The notes: a model not told the origin generated them from the sequence alone. A DNA stretch of 64,000 bases from Chryseobacterium sp. 7 (GCF_003663845.1 NZ_RCCA01000001.1:4340001-4404000), one strand, 5' to 3'. Shown: positions 34,285 through 44,112, counted from the stretch's first letter. Numbers and translations: made by a program.

Positions 34285-34306
34285 TTTAGAAAAATTAGAA
34301 ACATAT

Positions 34307-34365
34307 GAAAAAAACATAATTTGTTATTAGATTAAAATAGTAACGAATTATGTTTTTTCTTTTTT
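34307..34365 (+). terminator. Long hairpin terminator between ccoP and ccoG
   Basis: GAAAAAAACATAATT pairs with AATTATGTTTTTTC, extended inward by TGTTA with TAACG, giving a stem of about 19 bp with an 11-nt loop, followed by TTTTTTCTTTTTT. It lies in the 95-bp gap after ccoP and should lower transcription of the assembly genes ccoG, ccoH and safE relative to the structural genes. Confidence 0.8.
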
Positions 34366-34379
34366 AAAACCTATTACAT

Positions 34380-35834
34380 ATGTCAGACATAGAAGAAATA
34401 GAAGTACGCGGCGGACAGGGACAGGTTCTGGACCCTGAGACTTACAGAGATTCTATAGGGACAATGGAGCAATCCGGAAAAAGAAGATGGGTATTTCCAA
34501 GAAAACCTAAAGGAAAATATACCAACTATAGAAACATTGTAAGCTATTTATTATTAATTATTTATTTTACATTACCATTCATCAAAATCAATGGTAACCC
34601 ACTGTTATTATTCAATGTCATAGACAGGGAATTTTTCATTTTTGGACAGCCTTTCTATCCACAGGACTTTTTTATCCTCACTTTAGGTGCTATCGCCTCT
34701 TTAATCTTTATTATCGTTTTTACGATTGCATTCGGAAGAATTTTCTGCGGGTGGATTTGCCCTCAGACAATTTTTATGGAATCTATCTTCCGTAAAATAG
34801 AATATCTGATTGAAGGTGACCGAAACAAGCAGATGAAACTGGACAGACAGGAGTGGAATACAGAGAAGATCTGGAAGAGAGGTTTGAAATGGACTATTTA
34901 CGTTGTTATTTCATTAATCATTACCCACTTCATGTTCATGTATATCGTAGGATATGAAGAGGTATTTAAAATTGTTGGTGAAGGCCCATTTGCCCATCCT
35001 ACCAATTTTATCGTAATGATTCTTCTTACCGCAGCATTTTACTTTGTATTTGCATGGTTCAGAGAGCAGGTTTGTACATTGGTATGTCCATACGGAAGAC
35101 TTCAGGGCGTATTGATTGACAAAGATACCATCAATGTTTTCTACGATTTTAAAAGAGGAGAAAACAGATCAAAATGGAGAAAAGGAGAAGACCGTAAAGC
35201 AGCAGGTAAAGGAGATTGTATCGACTGCCAGCAGTGCGTAGTGGTATGTCCTACCGGAATTGACATCAGAGACGGGCAGCAGCTGGAATGCATCAACTGT
35301 ACAGCATGTATTGATGCGTGTGATGAAGTCATGGAAAAAGTAGGCCTTCCAAAAGGATTGGTAAGATACGCTTCTGAGAACGAGATTGAAAAAGAAACTC
35401 AGTTCAAATTTACCGGAAGAATGAAAGGTTTCTCCGTATTCCTTTTCCTTCTTGTAGGATTCTTAGGATACCTTCTTTACAGCCGTGGTGAGATGGAAGC
35501 TAAATTCATCAAACCGGCAGGAAGCACATTCTTTGTAAGAGACGGTAAAATTACCAATACCTACAATTATACCTTCCTTAATAAAACAAACGATAAAAAA
35601 ATAGTTACCATCAAAGTAATAGATCCGGCTCATGGTGAAATTACTTACAGTGCATCAAGCAAAATTCAGGTAGACAGAGATAAAATTTCAAAAGGAACCA
35701 TTAATATCAGCTTCCCGGAAGATGAAATGAAACTTTCTAAGCAGAACATCACCATTGGTGTTTATGATATGAAGGGTAAACTGATTGATTCCTATCAGAC
35801 TTATTTTGAAGGGCCATTTAAACTGCAATTTTAA
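34380..35834 (+). CDS. ccoG: Cytochrome c oxidase accessory protein CcoG (RdxA/FixG-like)
   Basis: The 484-residue membrane Fe-S protein is needed for cbb3 oxidase copper delivery or maturation. Membrane helices near residues 50-70, 95-125, 165-195 and 215-240 include the motif CGWICPQTIFME. After TLVCPYGRLQG comes a ferredoxin-like region: CIDCQQCVVVCP and CINCTACIDACD, two [4Fe-4S] sites. A further helix (about 350-370) precedes a periplasmic Ig-like C-terminal domain. Order and position are as in other cco clusters. Confidence 0.94.
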   Translation: MSDIEEIEVRGGQGQVLDPETYRDSIGTMEQSGKRRWVFPRKPKGKYTNYRNIVSYLLLIIYFTLPFIKINGNPLLLFNVIDREFFIFGQPFYPQDFFILTLGAIASLIFIIVFTIAFGRIFCGWICPQTIFMESIFRKIEYLIEGDRNKQMKLDRQEWNTEKIWKRGLKWTIYVVISLIITHFMFMYIVGYEEVFKIVGEGPFAHPTNFIVMILLTAAFYFVFAWFREQVCTLVCPYGRLQGVLIDKDTINVFYDFKRGENRSKWRKGEDRKAAGKGDCIDCQQCVVVCPTGIDIRDGQQLECINCTACIDACDEVMEKVGLPKGLVRYASENEIEKETQFKFTGRMKGFSVFLFLLVGFLGYLLYSRGEMEAKFIKPAGSTFFVRDGKITNTYNYTFLNKTNDKKIVTIKVIDPAHGEITYSASSKIQVDRDKISKGTINISFPEDEMKLSKQNITIGVYDMKGKLIDSYQTYFEGPFKLQF

Positions 35835-35844
35835 TTAGAAAAAA

Positions 35845-36297
35845 ATGAAGAACTTTAGTTGGGGACACGGTGTTGTAATTGCATTATTTGCATTCATAGT
35901 TTTTATATTATCCATGATGTTTCTTTTCCCGAACGGGCAGAAGAATTCTGAAATGGTAACCGATAATTATTACGAAGAGGAACTGAAGTATCAGGATGTG
36001 ATTGATGCCAAGAAAAAGGCAGATGACCTACAGGAAAAACCTGTATACAGCCAGGATACCAAGGGAATTAAAATTACCTTCCCAAAAGATTATAACAACT
36101 CTAATACTACGGTAAAATTTGTTTTAAACAGAACCGACGACCAGAATTTAGACATCAAAAAATCTGTACAGCTTGATGCCAGCCAGTCTTTCATAATCCC
36201 TGCACAGGTATTGAAAATGGGTAATTATACATTAAGACTAAGCTGGACAAAAGACAAAACAGACTACCGAATGGATTATGACGTGATATGGAAATAG
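35845..36297 (+). CDS. ccoH: FixH/CcoH family protein
   Basis: The 150-residue protein has one N-terminal helix (about 7-29, GVVIALFAFIVFILSMMFLF), then DNYYEEELKYQDVIDAKKKADDL, the segment that characterises FixH/CcoH. A periplasmic beta-domain follows. CcoH helps assemble or stabilise the cbb3 oxidase. It starts 10 bp after ccoG and overlaps the next gene by 10 bp. Confidence 0.9.
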   Translation: MKNFSWGHGVVIALFAFIVFILSMMFLFPNGQKNSEMVTDNYYEEELKYQDVIDAKKKADDLQEKPVYSQDTKGIKITFPKDYNNSNTTVKFVLNRTDDQNLDIKKSVQLDASQSFIIPAQVLKMGNYTLRLSWTKDKTDYRMDYDVIWK

Positions 36298-37013
36298 GAC
36301 TTATTGTATCGGCTATTGCTTTAGGCTTTGCTTCCGGTTTCCACTGTATCGGGATGTGCGGCCCTATTGCCTTGTCGATGGGATTAACCAAAAAACAGGC
36401 TGCCAATTTCTACCTTCAGAACCTTACCTATCAATTTGGAAGAATTTTTACCTATTCATTATTGGGTGCTCTTCTGGGAATTATCGGGCAGGGATTTGAA
36501 ATGGCAGGTTTTCAGAAATACCTGACTATTACAGCTGGAGTTCTTCTGATTATCATGGCTGTATTTTCATTTGGCGGAAAAGATTTTGCTTCAAAAATTC
36601 CTTTCCTATCCAAATTTTTATATTCTGTCAAATTAAACTTAGGAAAGCTTCTTCAGAAGGCAGATTACCGTTCAAGATTCTCTACCGGAGTTCTTAATGG
36701 TTTTTTACCTTGTGGAATGGTTTACATGGCTCTTACTGCCAGCCTTGCAGGAGGTGGAATATGGCAGGGAGCTTTATATATGGCTTTATTTGGTCTCGGA
36801 ACCCTTCCGTTTATGTTTGCTATAGTTTTAGCCGGAAATCTGATGAATCAGGCCTTTAGGATTAAAATATTGAAAGCTGTTCCTGTCATCATGATTATTT
36901 TGGGAGGATTATTCATTTTAAGAGGTCTTGAGCTCGGAATTCCCTATGTTTCTCCGAAAGCAGAAGCCATGACGATTATTAAAGATCCAAACGGAGCCGT
37001 AAACTGCCATTAA
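36288..37013 (+). CDS. Sulfite exporter TauE/SafE-family protein (cco cluster)
   Basis: The 241-residue polytopic protein has about six helices and an N-terminal SGFHCIGMCGPIALSMGL. The Cys-containing motif HCIGMCGPI and a later LNGFLPCGMVYMAL suggest metal or thiol handling, as in the DsbD-gamma/CcdA-like SafE proteins. It is found regularly at the end of cbb3 clusters and is thought to help copper handling or cytochrome assembly rather than export sulfite. It starts inside the end of ccoH (10-bp overlap). Confidence 0.88.
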   Translation: MEIGLIVSAIALGFASGFHCIGMCGPIALSMGLTKKQAANFYLQNLTYQFGRIFTYSLLGALLGIIGQGFEMAGFQKYLTITAGVLLIIMAVFSFGGKDFASKIPFLSKFLYSVKLNLGKLLQKADYRSRFSTGVLNGFLPCGMVYMALTASLAGGGIWQGALYMALFGLGTLPFMFAIVLAGNLMNQAFRIKILKAVPVIMIILGGLFILRGLELGIPYVSPKAEAMTIIKDPNGAVNCH

Positions 37014-37031
37014 TTTGTATTTAAGTAAACC

Positions 37032-37769
37032 ATGAAGAAAACCTTTATCTTATTCCTGATAAGCCTTTTTATGCTGCAATCCTGCAGTGTGAATTCTGAA
37101 ATTGTCTATCATAAAGATGCTGCCTCAACTTCTTTTATGGATATTGATATAAGAGAGTTTATGTCCGAAATGATGGCCATGACACCAGATTCATTAAAAC
37201 AGAAGGAATTTGGAGAAATGGACAAACTTCCTACAACCTGGACAAGTATGTATGATTTTTCCAAAAAAGAAGGAAAATTAAAAACAGAAAATCCGGACTC
37301 CATCAGAATCATGAAAAAGATTTTCATGAAGTCTACAAAAGAAAACAATAAGCTCGCAGGGTTTTCTTTTAAGATGGAACATTTTTCGCCGGAAGATTAT
37401 CTGGTTCTGAAAAGTTTTACAAAAACTGAAAAAGTCCCTCTGGATCAGAATATTTATAATAATTGGGACGGAAAAACCCTTACCATTGATACTGAAAATT
37501 TTAATCTAAAAAGTATTGAAGAATCTATCCGGTCTAAAACCTCAAAGGAAGAATCTGAAAAAATAGCCGGGATGATGGTCATGTTTTTCAAAAAAATTGG
37601 TACTACGCTAAAGTTTGAGAATCCCATACAATCCATTTCAGGGAAACATGACTGGATAAAACAGATTGATGATCATTCCATAAAGATAGACTATGATCTG
37701 AAAGCCATTTATGAGAAAGATACTCAACTGAAAAACGCAGATAAAAAGATTATCATCGTTACAAAATAA
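37032..37769 (+). CDS. Lipoprotein of unknown function
   Basis: The 245-residue protein has a lipoprotein signal, MKKTFILFLISLFMLQSCSV, with Cys18 as the lipobox. The mature part is charged and soluble, without recognisable domain or repeat. It follows the cco cluster by 18 bp and may be read through from it, but nothing in the sequence ties it to respiration. A strong terminator follows. Confidence 0.75.
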   Translation: MKKTFILFLISLFMLQSCSVNSEIVYHKDAASTSFMDIDIREFMSEMMAMTPDSLKQKEFGEMDKLPTTWTSMYDFSKKEGKLKTENPDSIRIMKKIFMKSTKENNKLAGFSFKMEHFSPEDYLVLKSFTKTEKVPLDQNIYNNWDGKTLTIDTENFNLKSIEESIRSKTSKEESEKIAGMMVMFFKKIGTTLKFENPIQSISGKHDWIKQIDDHSIKIDYDLKAIYEKDTQLKNADKKIIIVTK

Positions 37770-37772
37770 AGC

Positions 37773-37800
37773 AAAAACCACCGGATTCCGGTGGTTTTTT
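37773..37800. terminator. Bidirectional terminator between the lipoprotein gene and serS
   Basis: AAAAACCACCGGA pairs with TCCGGTGGTTTTT, with A runs and T runs on both sides, between convergent genes. Confidence 0.92.
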
Positions 37801-37821
37801 ATTGTAGACTAAATTTATTAT

Positions 37822-39090
37822 TTAGTTGATAACATCAAATCTTGCATATTCTGCAATTTTCTTAGGAAGTTTGATTCCGTCTGCTGTCTGGTTGTTTTCT
37901 AACAATGCAGCCATAATTCTTGGCAATGCCATTGCTGAACCGTTTAAGGTATGAACCAGCTGAGATTTACCATCTCCTTTGTAACGGCATTTCAATCTGT
38001 TGGCCTGGAACGTTTCAAAATTAGAAACAGAGCTTACTTCCAGCCACATTTCCTGAGCAGCACTCCAAACTTCGAAGTCATACGTCATTGCAGATGCAAA
38101 ACCAGTATCACCACCACAAAGTCTCAATACTCTGAACGGAAGTTCAAGATCTGTAAGGATTTCTTTGATGTGCTCTACCATTTCTTCCAAAACAGCATAA
38201 GAGTTTTCCGGTTTCTCAATTCTTACGATCTCTACTTTTTCAAACTGGTGAAGACGGTTTAGCCCTCTTACGTGAGCTCCGTAGCTTCCTGCTTCTCTTC
38301 TGTAACACTGAGAGAACGCCGTATTTTTTATTGGAAGATCCTTTTCATCAAGCAATACATCACGGTAAAGATTTGTTACAGGAACTTCTGCTGTAGGAAT
38401 AAGATATAATTTATCTTCGTTGATATAGTACATCTGTCCTTCTTTATCAGGCAGCTGTCCGGTTCCAAAACCAGATGCTTCATTTACAACGTGAGGAGGG
38501 TTTACTTCTGTATAGCCTTTCTCAACGTTTTTATCTAAGAAATACTGAACCAAAGCTCTCTGTAATCTTGCTCCTTTCCCTAAGTAAACAGGAAAACCTG
38601 CACCGGCAATTTTTACCCCTAATTCAAAATCAATTAAGTTGTATTTCTTTGCCAGTTCCCAGTGAGGAATAGCTCCTTCACCAAGACCTTCTACCGGATG
38701 AGACTGGAAAATCATTTCATTATCATCCGCAGACGCTCCGCTTTTTACCAATTCATTCGGAATGTTCGGAAGCTGGTACAGAATATTCAGTAAGTCATTT
38801 TCTTTAACTTCTAACTGGGATTTCAATTCTGAACTCGACTCTTTGTATTGTGCTGTTTTAGATTTTGCAGATTCCGCTTCTTCTTTTTTCCCTTCTTTCA
38901 TCAATAGACCAATTTCTTTCGAAATTTTGTTGATTTCGGATAGCTGGGAATCTAGTTCAAACTGGATTCTTTTTCTTTCGTCGTCGGCAGCGATAGCCTC
39001 GTCTACCAACCCAAGATTTTTGAATTGTCTTTTCTTAAGACCTTCTAAAACGCGTTCTTTCTCGTCGCGCAAAAAATTGACTTGTAACAT
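37822..39090 (-). CDS. serS: Seryl-tRNA synthetase
   Basis: The 422-residue class II synthetase charges tRNA-Ser. The N-terminal coiled-coil arm (about 1-105, e.g. SEINKISKEIGLLMKEGKKEEAESAK) binds the long variable arm of tRNA-Ser. Motif 2 (FSQCYRREAGSYGAHVRGLNRLHQFEKVE) and motif 3 (NGSAMALPRIMAALLEN) hold the ATP and serine site. Complete. A -7 box lies at 39145-39152. Confidence 0.97.
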   Translation of the reverse strand: MLQVNFLRDEKERVLEGLKKRQFKNLGLVDEAIAADDERKRIQFELDSQLSEINKISKEIGLLMKEGKKEEAESAKSKTAQYKESSSELKSQLEVKENDLLNILYQLPNIPNELVKSGASADDNEMIFQSHPVEGLGEGAIPHWELAKKYNLIDFELGVKIAGAGFPVYLGKGARLQRALVQYFLDKNVEKGYTEVNPPHVVNEASGFGTGQLPDKEGQMYYINEDKLYLIPTAEVPVTNLYRDVLLDEKDLPIKNTAFSQCYRREAGSYGAHVRGLNRLHQFEKVEIVRIEKPENSYAVLEEMVEHIKEILTDLELPFRVLRLCGGDTGFASAMTYDFEVWSAAQEMWLEVSSVSNFETFQANRLKCRYKGDGKSQLVHTLNGSAMALPRIMAALLENNQTADGIKLPKKIAEYARFDVIN

Positions 39091-39144
39091 TTTATTTAGA
39101 TGTTAAATATTAGATGTTTAGCTCATAATAAGCTAACAATTTTA

Positions 39145-39152
39145 CAAATTTA
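39145..39152 (-). promoter_or_regulatory. -7 promoter element of serS
   Basis: The minus strand reads TAAATTTG, matching TAnnTTTG, about 55 bp upstream of the serS ATG. No -33 match is obvious. Confidence 0.45.
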
Positions 39153-39156
39153 AAAA

Positions 39157-39675
39157 TTATTTTGTGATCGTAACAGTATTTGTGGAAGTGGGAGCATTTT
39201 CATCCTTAGAAAATACCGGAACTCTGTTATATAAAACCTTTGAAACCTGGAATACTGTTGGTGTATTACGATACTGAACTTCCAACGTGTCTACAACATT
39301 ATCATTGGCATTGGTGCTTTTGGTATACGTAATCTGCATTCTGGAATAATAGGAAGTTCCTGTTCCCGGGTTATCGGGACTGATAGAATCCAGTCTTCTT
39401 CTTTTGGCTCCTGCCAGATATTCCATATAAAACAGTGAATCTGTGGTCATCTTCAAAGCAATACTTACCGGAGCAATATCTTTAGTACCAAAAATATCAT
39501 TCACAGAAAAACCCGTAAAAGAACCTGTTTTCTTACTGTTCAGAAGATCCTGACCAGCACTGTTTCTTACATAGATATTCATTAACTGATCTATTCTCTG
39601 CAAAGAATCATCATCACTTTTACAGCTGATTATTGCAAAAACTGCAACCAATATGCCCCAAAAATATTTCATCAT
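39157..39675 (-). CDS. Small lipoprotein of unknown function
   Basis: The 172-residue protein starts MMKYFWGILVAVFAIISCKSDDD, a lipoprotein signal with the lipobox Cys at 18 and an Asp-rich start that favours surface or outer-membrane sorting in Bacteroidetes. No domain recognised. A -7 element (TACCTTTG, 39681-39688) lies only 6 bp before the first ATG, so the transcript may begin at the second ATG (39672), giving a leaderless mRNA. Confidence 0.75.
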   Translation of the reverse strand: MMKYFWGILVAVFAIISCKSDDDSLQRIDQLMNIYVRNSAGQDLLNSKKTGSFTGFSVNDIFGTKDIAPVSIALKMTTDSLFYMEYLAGAKRRRLDSISPDNPGTGTSYYSRMQITYTKSTNANDNVVDTLEVQYRNTPTVFQVSKVLYNRVPVFSKDENAPTSTNTVTITK

Positions 39676-39680
39676 AGCTA

Positions 39681-39688
39681 CAAAGGTA
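39681..39688 (-). promoter_or_regulatory. -7 promoter element of the small lipoprotein gene
   Basis: The minus strand reads TACCTTTG, matching TAnnTTTG, 6 bp before the first ATG, which implies a leaderless transcript. Confidence 0.5.
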
Positions 39689-39713
39689 AAATATTAATCT
39701 TTAGGCTGCTTCT

Positions 39714-41612
39714 TTATTTTTTAAAATATTTCTGGTACCACAACTCAAACGTTACCAGCTGCCATATTTTCACCCAGTCATATTCATGCACCTGATGGTT
39801 CCACCATTCATCAATGACTGCAGCGTTAAAGAAATTTCTCTTTTTCAGGCTTTCCAGGGTTTCCGTAATGAAATCTCTTATTTTTTTATCCTTTTTAATG
39901 AAATAATTGACAGGAAATGAAAAGCCTTTCTTTGGCATGTTCAAAACTTCCTGAGGAAGATGTTTTGCAGCTGCTTTTCGCAATAAAGGTTTATTCTGAA
40001 TTCCATTAAACCTCATGTTTTGCGGAAGTGCAGATACATAATCTATAAGATCATTACTCAGATAGGGATAACGAAACTCTACACTATATTTCATTGCACT
40101 TAGATCATCCCTGAAAACATGATGGGAAGACAATGAATATTTCATATCATATTCAAAATATCCTGAATAATTTTTTGTATCGAAAAGATGATATTCTGAA
40201 AGATTTGTTTCAATATTATTATAAATATCAGGATTTATAAGAGTTTTAGCTTCCAAAGGCATCATACTGATCTGGCTCTGTCTGAAAAAATCAAACATAT
40301 CATCCTGCGAGAAATAATTTTTTACCCGTTGTGAAAATTGATCCTTCGTAATGATAAAAGGACTAATAAAATTAAAATTCCTCATCAAAAGCCATCTTTT
40401 AAGCTTCAGTGTATGAGAATAACCTGCAAAAAGTTCATCTGCCCCGTTACCGCTTAATACCACTTTAAAACCTCTGTCATGCGCATATTCTGCAGCATTA
40501 ATCAGTACTTCAAAGCTGCTGTATGGCTCTTCAAAATGCTGGATATTTTCCTTAAGCTGTTCCAAAGCTTCTTCATCACTTACTTCCTTTATTTCATGCG
40601 AAACACCAAAATGTTTAGCCGCCAGTGATGCGTTTTTCACTTCCTCTTCAGAAAACGGATAAGATACGGTGTACGTATGAATATCAGCATTAAAAGGTTT
40701 TGATTTTGAAGCAATTAAAGTAGAATCTATTCCTCCACTCATCATTACTGCTACAGGAACATCTGCATATAATTGCCCTGAGAGACTTTCAGACAGAAGT
40801 TCATCTATTTTTTGTACGGCTTCTTCTTCAGAAATATTCTTTTTAACCGGAGAAGGCATCTGCCAGAATATTTCTTTACTGATTTTCTGACTCTTTAAAT
40901 CAATGCTTATAAACGACGCAGGTTCCAGGGAAAAAATATGCTGAAAACAGGTTTGTGGAGCCAGTGTTGTCTGGAAAAGAAAATTGGTATATACTCCGTT
41001 CCAGTTGATTTCTGGTTTTACAAATTCATGCTTCAGTAATGCTTTTATTTCTGATGCCCAAACTAGTCCTTCTTTACTTTGATGATAAAAAAGAGGCTTC
41101 ATTCCTACCCTGTCTCTGGCTAATATCAATTTCTGGCGGATGAGATCAACAATACAGATCGCAAACATTCCATCCAGCCTGGCAAAAGCTAAGCTTCCCC
41201 ACTCCTGGTAAGCTTTGAGAATAACTTCAGTATCAGAAGTACTGTGGAAAGAATGTCCTAAAAGCTCAAGTTCTTTTCTTAATTTTTTAAAGTTATAAAT
41301 CTCTCCATTAAAGGTGATAATGATCTGCTCATTCTCTGAAAGCATAGGCTGATGGCCTTTTTCAGAGAGATCAATAATGGATAGTCTTCGGAATCCTAAA
41401 GCCATATCTGAATTTATTTCCTGTAAAACCGGAAAATGTTCTTTAATTTTTTGAGTGGAATCATTTCCTGAAAAGGAAACTCCCTGATCATTATTATATA
41501 TCCAGAACCCTTCATCATCCGGTCCGCGATGTTTAATCGCCTGATTCATTTCCAGAATATTTGTAGAGGAAATACTTTTATGAAATGAATAATAACCGCT
41601 GATTCCGCACAT
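39714..41612 (-). CDS. asnB: Asparagine synthase (glutamine-hydrolysing)
   Basis: The 632-residue enzyme has the N-terminal nucleophile amidotransferase domain (MCGISGYYS; Cys2 is the catalytic residue after Met removal), with HRGPDDEG and FNGEIYN. The C-terminal synthetase PP-loop is MSGGIDSTLIASK near residue 289. It makes asparagine from aspartate, or amidates sugar or lipid intermediates. It is beside a glycosyltransferase and a flippase, so a role in surface polysaccharide modification is as likely as bulk asparagine synthesis. Confidence 0.9.
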   Translation of the reverse strand: MCGISGYYSFHKSISSTNILEMNQAIKHRGPDDEGFWIYNNDQGVSFSGNDSTQKIKEHFPVLQEINSDMALGFRRLSIIDLSEKGHQPMLSENEQIIITFNGEIYNFKKLRKELELLGHSFHSTSDTEVILKAYQEWGSLAFARLDGMFAICIVDLIRQKLILARDRVGMKPLFYHQSKEGLVWASEIKALLKHEFVKPEINWNGVYTNFLFQTTLAPQTCFQHIFSLEPASFISIDLKSQKISKEIFWQMPSPVKKNISEEEAVQKIDELLSESLSGQLYADVPVAVMMSGGIDSTLIASKSKPFNADIHTYTVSYPFSEEEVKNASLAAKHFGVSHEIKEVSDEEALEQLKENIQHFEEPYSSFEVLINAAEYAHDRGFKVVLSGNGADELFAGYSHTLKLKRWLLMRNFNFISPFIITKDQFSQRVKNYFSQDDMFDFFRQSQISMMPLEAKTLINPDIYNNIETNLSEYHLFDTKNYSGYFEYDMKYSLSSHHVFRDDLSAMKYSVEFRYPYLSNDLIDYVSALPQNMRFNGIQNKPLLRKAAAKHLPQEVLNMPKKGFSFPVNYFIKKDKKIRDFITETLESLKKRNFFNAAVIDEWWNHQVHEYDWVKIWQLVTFELWYQKYFKK

Positions 41613-41678
41613 AGTAAAGAGTTAATAGATTTGTAAAAATAGGGAAATGACTTTATTTTTTGTGCGTGTTTGGAGTAA

Positions 41679-42931
41679 TTATTTCTTCGAAAGCTTTTGT
41701 TTTAAAAGCTGTATCTCTTCTTTTGAAACCATATAATCTTTCCAATTAAAGGGAGTGGAGCTATAAAATTTTCTAAACAACAGAAACGCTGAAACAAAAT
41801 AGGAAGAAGTAGTAGCAATACAAGCTCCTAAAATTCCCCATCTGGGTATGGCAATAAAAGAAAAACGACAGTAACCACCAGTCCTACAATGGATTTAACA
41901 TTGAGAATCTTTAACTCTCTCATCCCTGAAAAGCAGTGCCCCACCATGTCACTCACCGCAATGGCAAAAATTCCGGGTGATAAAAGAAGCATAATTTCTT
42001 TGGTATCTCTGAATTCTTTCCCGAAAATTATTTCATACACCTGAGACGGTATAATAACAATTCCCAGCACAAAACCGATCATCAGAATAAAAGTCAGTTT
42101 TAAAGATTCTTTGGTTTTTTCAATAGATTCTTCCCTGCTCTTGCTATTCACCACATCGGAATATAAAATAACGGCAATACTGCGGGTAATGGTCCATATG
42201 GCTTCTGAAAAAGTAACTCCGATGGAAAAAATCCCTACACTGGCGATTCCTTCAAAATATTCTAAGAAATAAAAAGAAAGCCTGTAGTTCAGGAATTGAA
42301 CAAAAGCACTCAGCTGGGTTTTCCAGCCGTATTCAAACATATTTCTGGCAACATCTTTACAGAATGAGATTTCTGAGACAGTACATTTTCTAATGATCTG
42401 AAAAAAGCTGGTAAGAAACAGAAGTGCCAGGCATCCAATCTGTGCCAGAAAGTACACTGAAACATCTTTCTTTCCGAAGCCATATACCAATATTCCTATA
42501 AAGACAATATGTACTAACTGTTGCAGAACGGTATAAAGATTAAACCTTTTTATATTCTGTGTTCCAATAAACAGACTGATATTGGTAGATAGCAAAGAAG
42601 AAAAAACAGAAATACCGATGAGATAAAACAGATATTTCCCCTGAATGGAAGCAATTCCAAATAAAAATGGAATTAAAAGTCCTGTTAAGATTGACCACAG
42701 ATAGGCATACAATAATACCTTTTCAATTTTAAACCTGGAAGCGAAATAAGAGGTACTGCTTCCGGAAAAGATACTGCTGAAAAAACTGACAGCTGCAGCA
42801 TTGGCTACCACAATCGAAATAGTTCCCTTACCTTCACTTCCCCACATATTCGTAGAAAAGATCACCAATCCGAAACTCAGGACCAGAATAAGAAAGCGTG
42901 AAATAAATGTTTTTATGAAAGTAAGCTGCAT
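41679..42931 (-). pseudogene. Oligosaccharide flippase (Wzx/MurJ-like), single-base frameshift
   Basis: The gene starts at 42931 (MQLTFIKTFISRFLILVLSF) and has about ten membrane segments. Read in one frame it stops at 41828 after VVTVVFLLLPYPDGEF. In another frame the reading continues from the same point with SFIAIPRWGILGACIATTSS and ends at 41679 (LLKQKLSKK), the normal C-terminal pattern of these transporters. One extra T in the run of five T (plus-strand AAAAA at 41861-41865) restores a 417-residue protein. So either the assembly lost a base or the gene is mutated. The protein would move lipid-linked oligosaccharides across the inner membrane. Confidence 0.85.
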
Positions 42932-42936
42932 AGTGG

Positions 42937-44070
42937 TTATTTATCTATAGATCTTTTCACAAAATCAACAAAGGTGTTTTTTATGACATTCCAATTATAT
43001 TTTTCTTTAAATTCTTTTCGGGCATTAAGAGCATGAGAATGGTATAAATCCGGATTCCGGATATAATTAATAATCAATTCTGAAATATCTTCAGCATTAC
43101 GAGGATCTACAAGATTTCCAAACGAGAGTTTCCCCATATGTTTCCGTATACCTTTCAAATTTGAATAAATCATCGGTTTCCCTGCTCCCATAAAATAAAA
43201 CAGCTTTATCGGCAGAGAATGATTGTTTTCAAAATTAATTTCCCGAAGATCAAAACATAAATCTGCCTCTGCAAAAGCTTCCGTGAACTGCTCAAAAATA
43301 GTTGATTTCCTGATCTCAATATCATCAAAAAGATATTCCTTCAATAACGATGAAAAATAGAGTTCATCACTTTCGTCAACAGCAGATCCGATAATGAGGA
43401 TTTTAAAATGTAATTCAGGAAGTTTCTGACGAACCTTATCTACTGCATTGAAAAAGTTTCCAATTCCTTTATCTTTAGAAATCTGTCCTGTATAGCAAAG
43501 GGTTATTGTATTGGGATCGAGTTCCTTAATGCTTTCCTTGATATAAACAGGATCAGGATAATAAGGAAGAATCATCTGTTTCTTTAATCCGAAAAAATAG
43601 GCTAACGGAAATTTTTTGGTCGTTTCTCCAAAAATAAAATGAGTACTCAAAAAGCCGGCATACAACTGAATTAAAGAAAATTTAGCTGCCTGAAAAATTT
43701 TAGCAGGAAAACGATAATGCTGAAGCATCGACATGGAAGGATACCATTCAGTAACATCATAGATACAGCTTATTTTGTTATTCTTTACAAATTCCTTTAC
43801 TGCCACTACAGCCAGAGGTTCTGAGCATATAATAACCAGAGGGTTAAAGTTGTCGCAGACTTTTCGGAAAGCCTCCATTTTCTTTTCAATGCTTTCTTCA
43901 AGAATAGCATAAGATTCTATTTCAATTTCATCAATAATACCTTTATAATCAGCATACAAACTGCATATTTTCACTTCATACCCATTATCTCCAAGAGCTT
44001 TTGCCTGATGATAAAAAATCCGGTCATCATTATAGCTGTGGGATGTGGTTAAAAATAGTACTTTAGGCAT
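42937..44070 (-). CDS. Glycosyltransferase (GT4-like)
   Basis: The 377-residue protein has two Rossmann-like halves: N-terminal MPKVLFLTTSHSYNDDRIFY, and C-terminal TLCYTGQISKDKGIGNFFNAV (near residue 195), with the nucleotide-sugar region LPIKLFYFMGAGKPMIYSN near residue 295. It transfers a sugar from a nucleotide donor; donor and acceptor are unknown. With the flippase 5 bp downstream and asnB it forms a small surface-glycan cluster. Confidence 0.9.
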   Translation of the reverse strand: MPKVLFLTTSHSYNDDRIFYHQAKALGDNGYEVKICSLYADYKGIIDEIEIESYAILEESIEKKMEAFRKVCDNFNPLVIICSEPLAVVAVKEFVKNNKISCIYDVTEWYPSMSMLQHYRFPAKIFQAAKFSLIQLYAGFLSTHFIFGETTKKFPLAYFFGLKKQMILPYYPDPVYIKESIKELDPNTITLCYTGQISKDKGIGNFFNAVDKVRQKLPELHFKILIIGSAVDESDELYFSSLLKEYLFDDIEIRKSTIFEQFTEAFAEADLCFDLREINFENNHSLPIKLFYFMGAGKPMIYSNLKGIRKHMGKLSFGNLVDPRNAEDISELIINYIRNPDLYHSHALNARKEFKEKYNWNVIKNTFVDFVKRSIDK

Positions 44071-44112
44071 TAATTTTTACTCGAATCTATGCAAAGATAC
44101 ATTAAAACAAAA

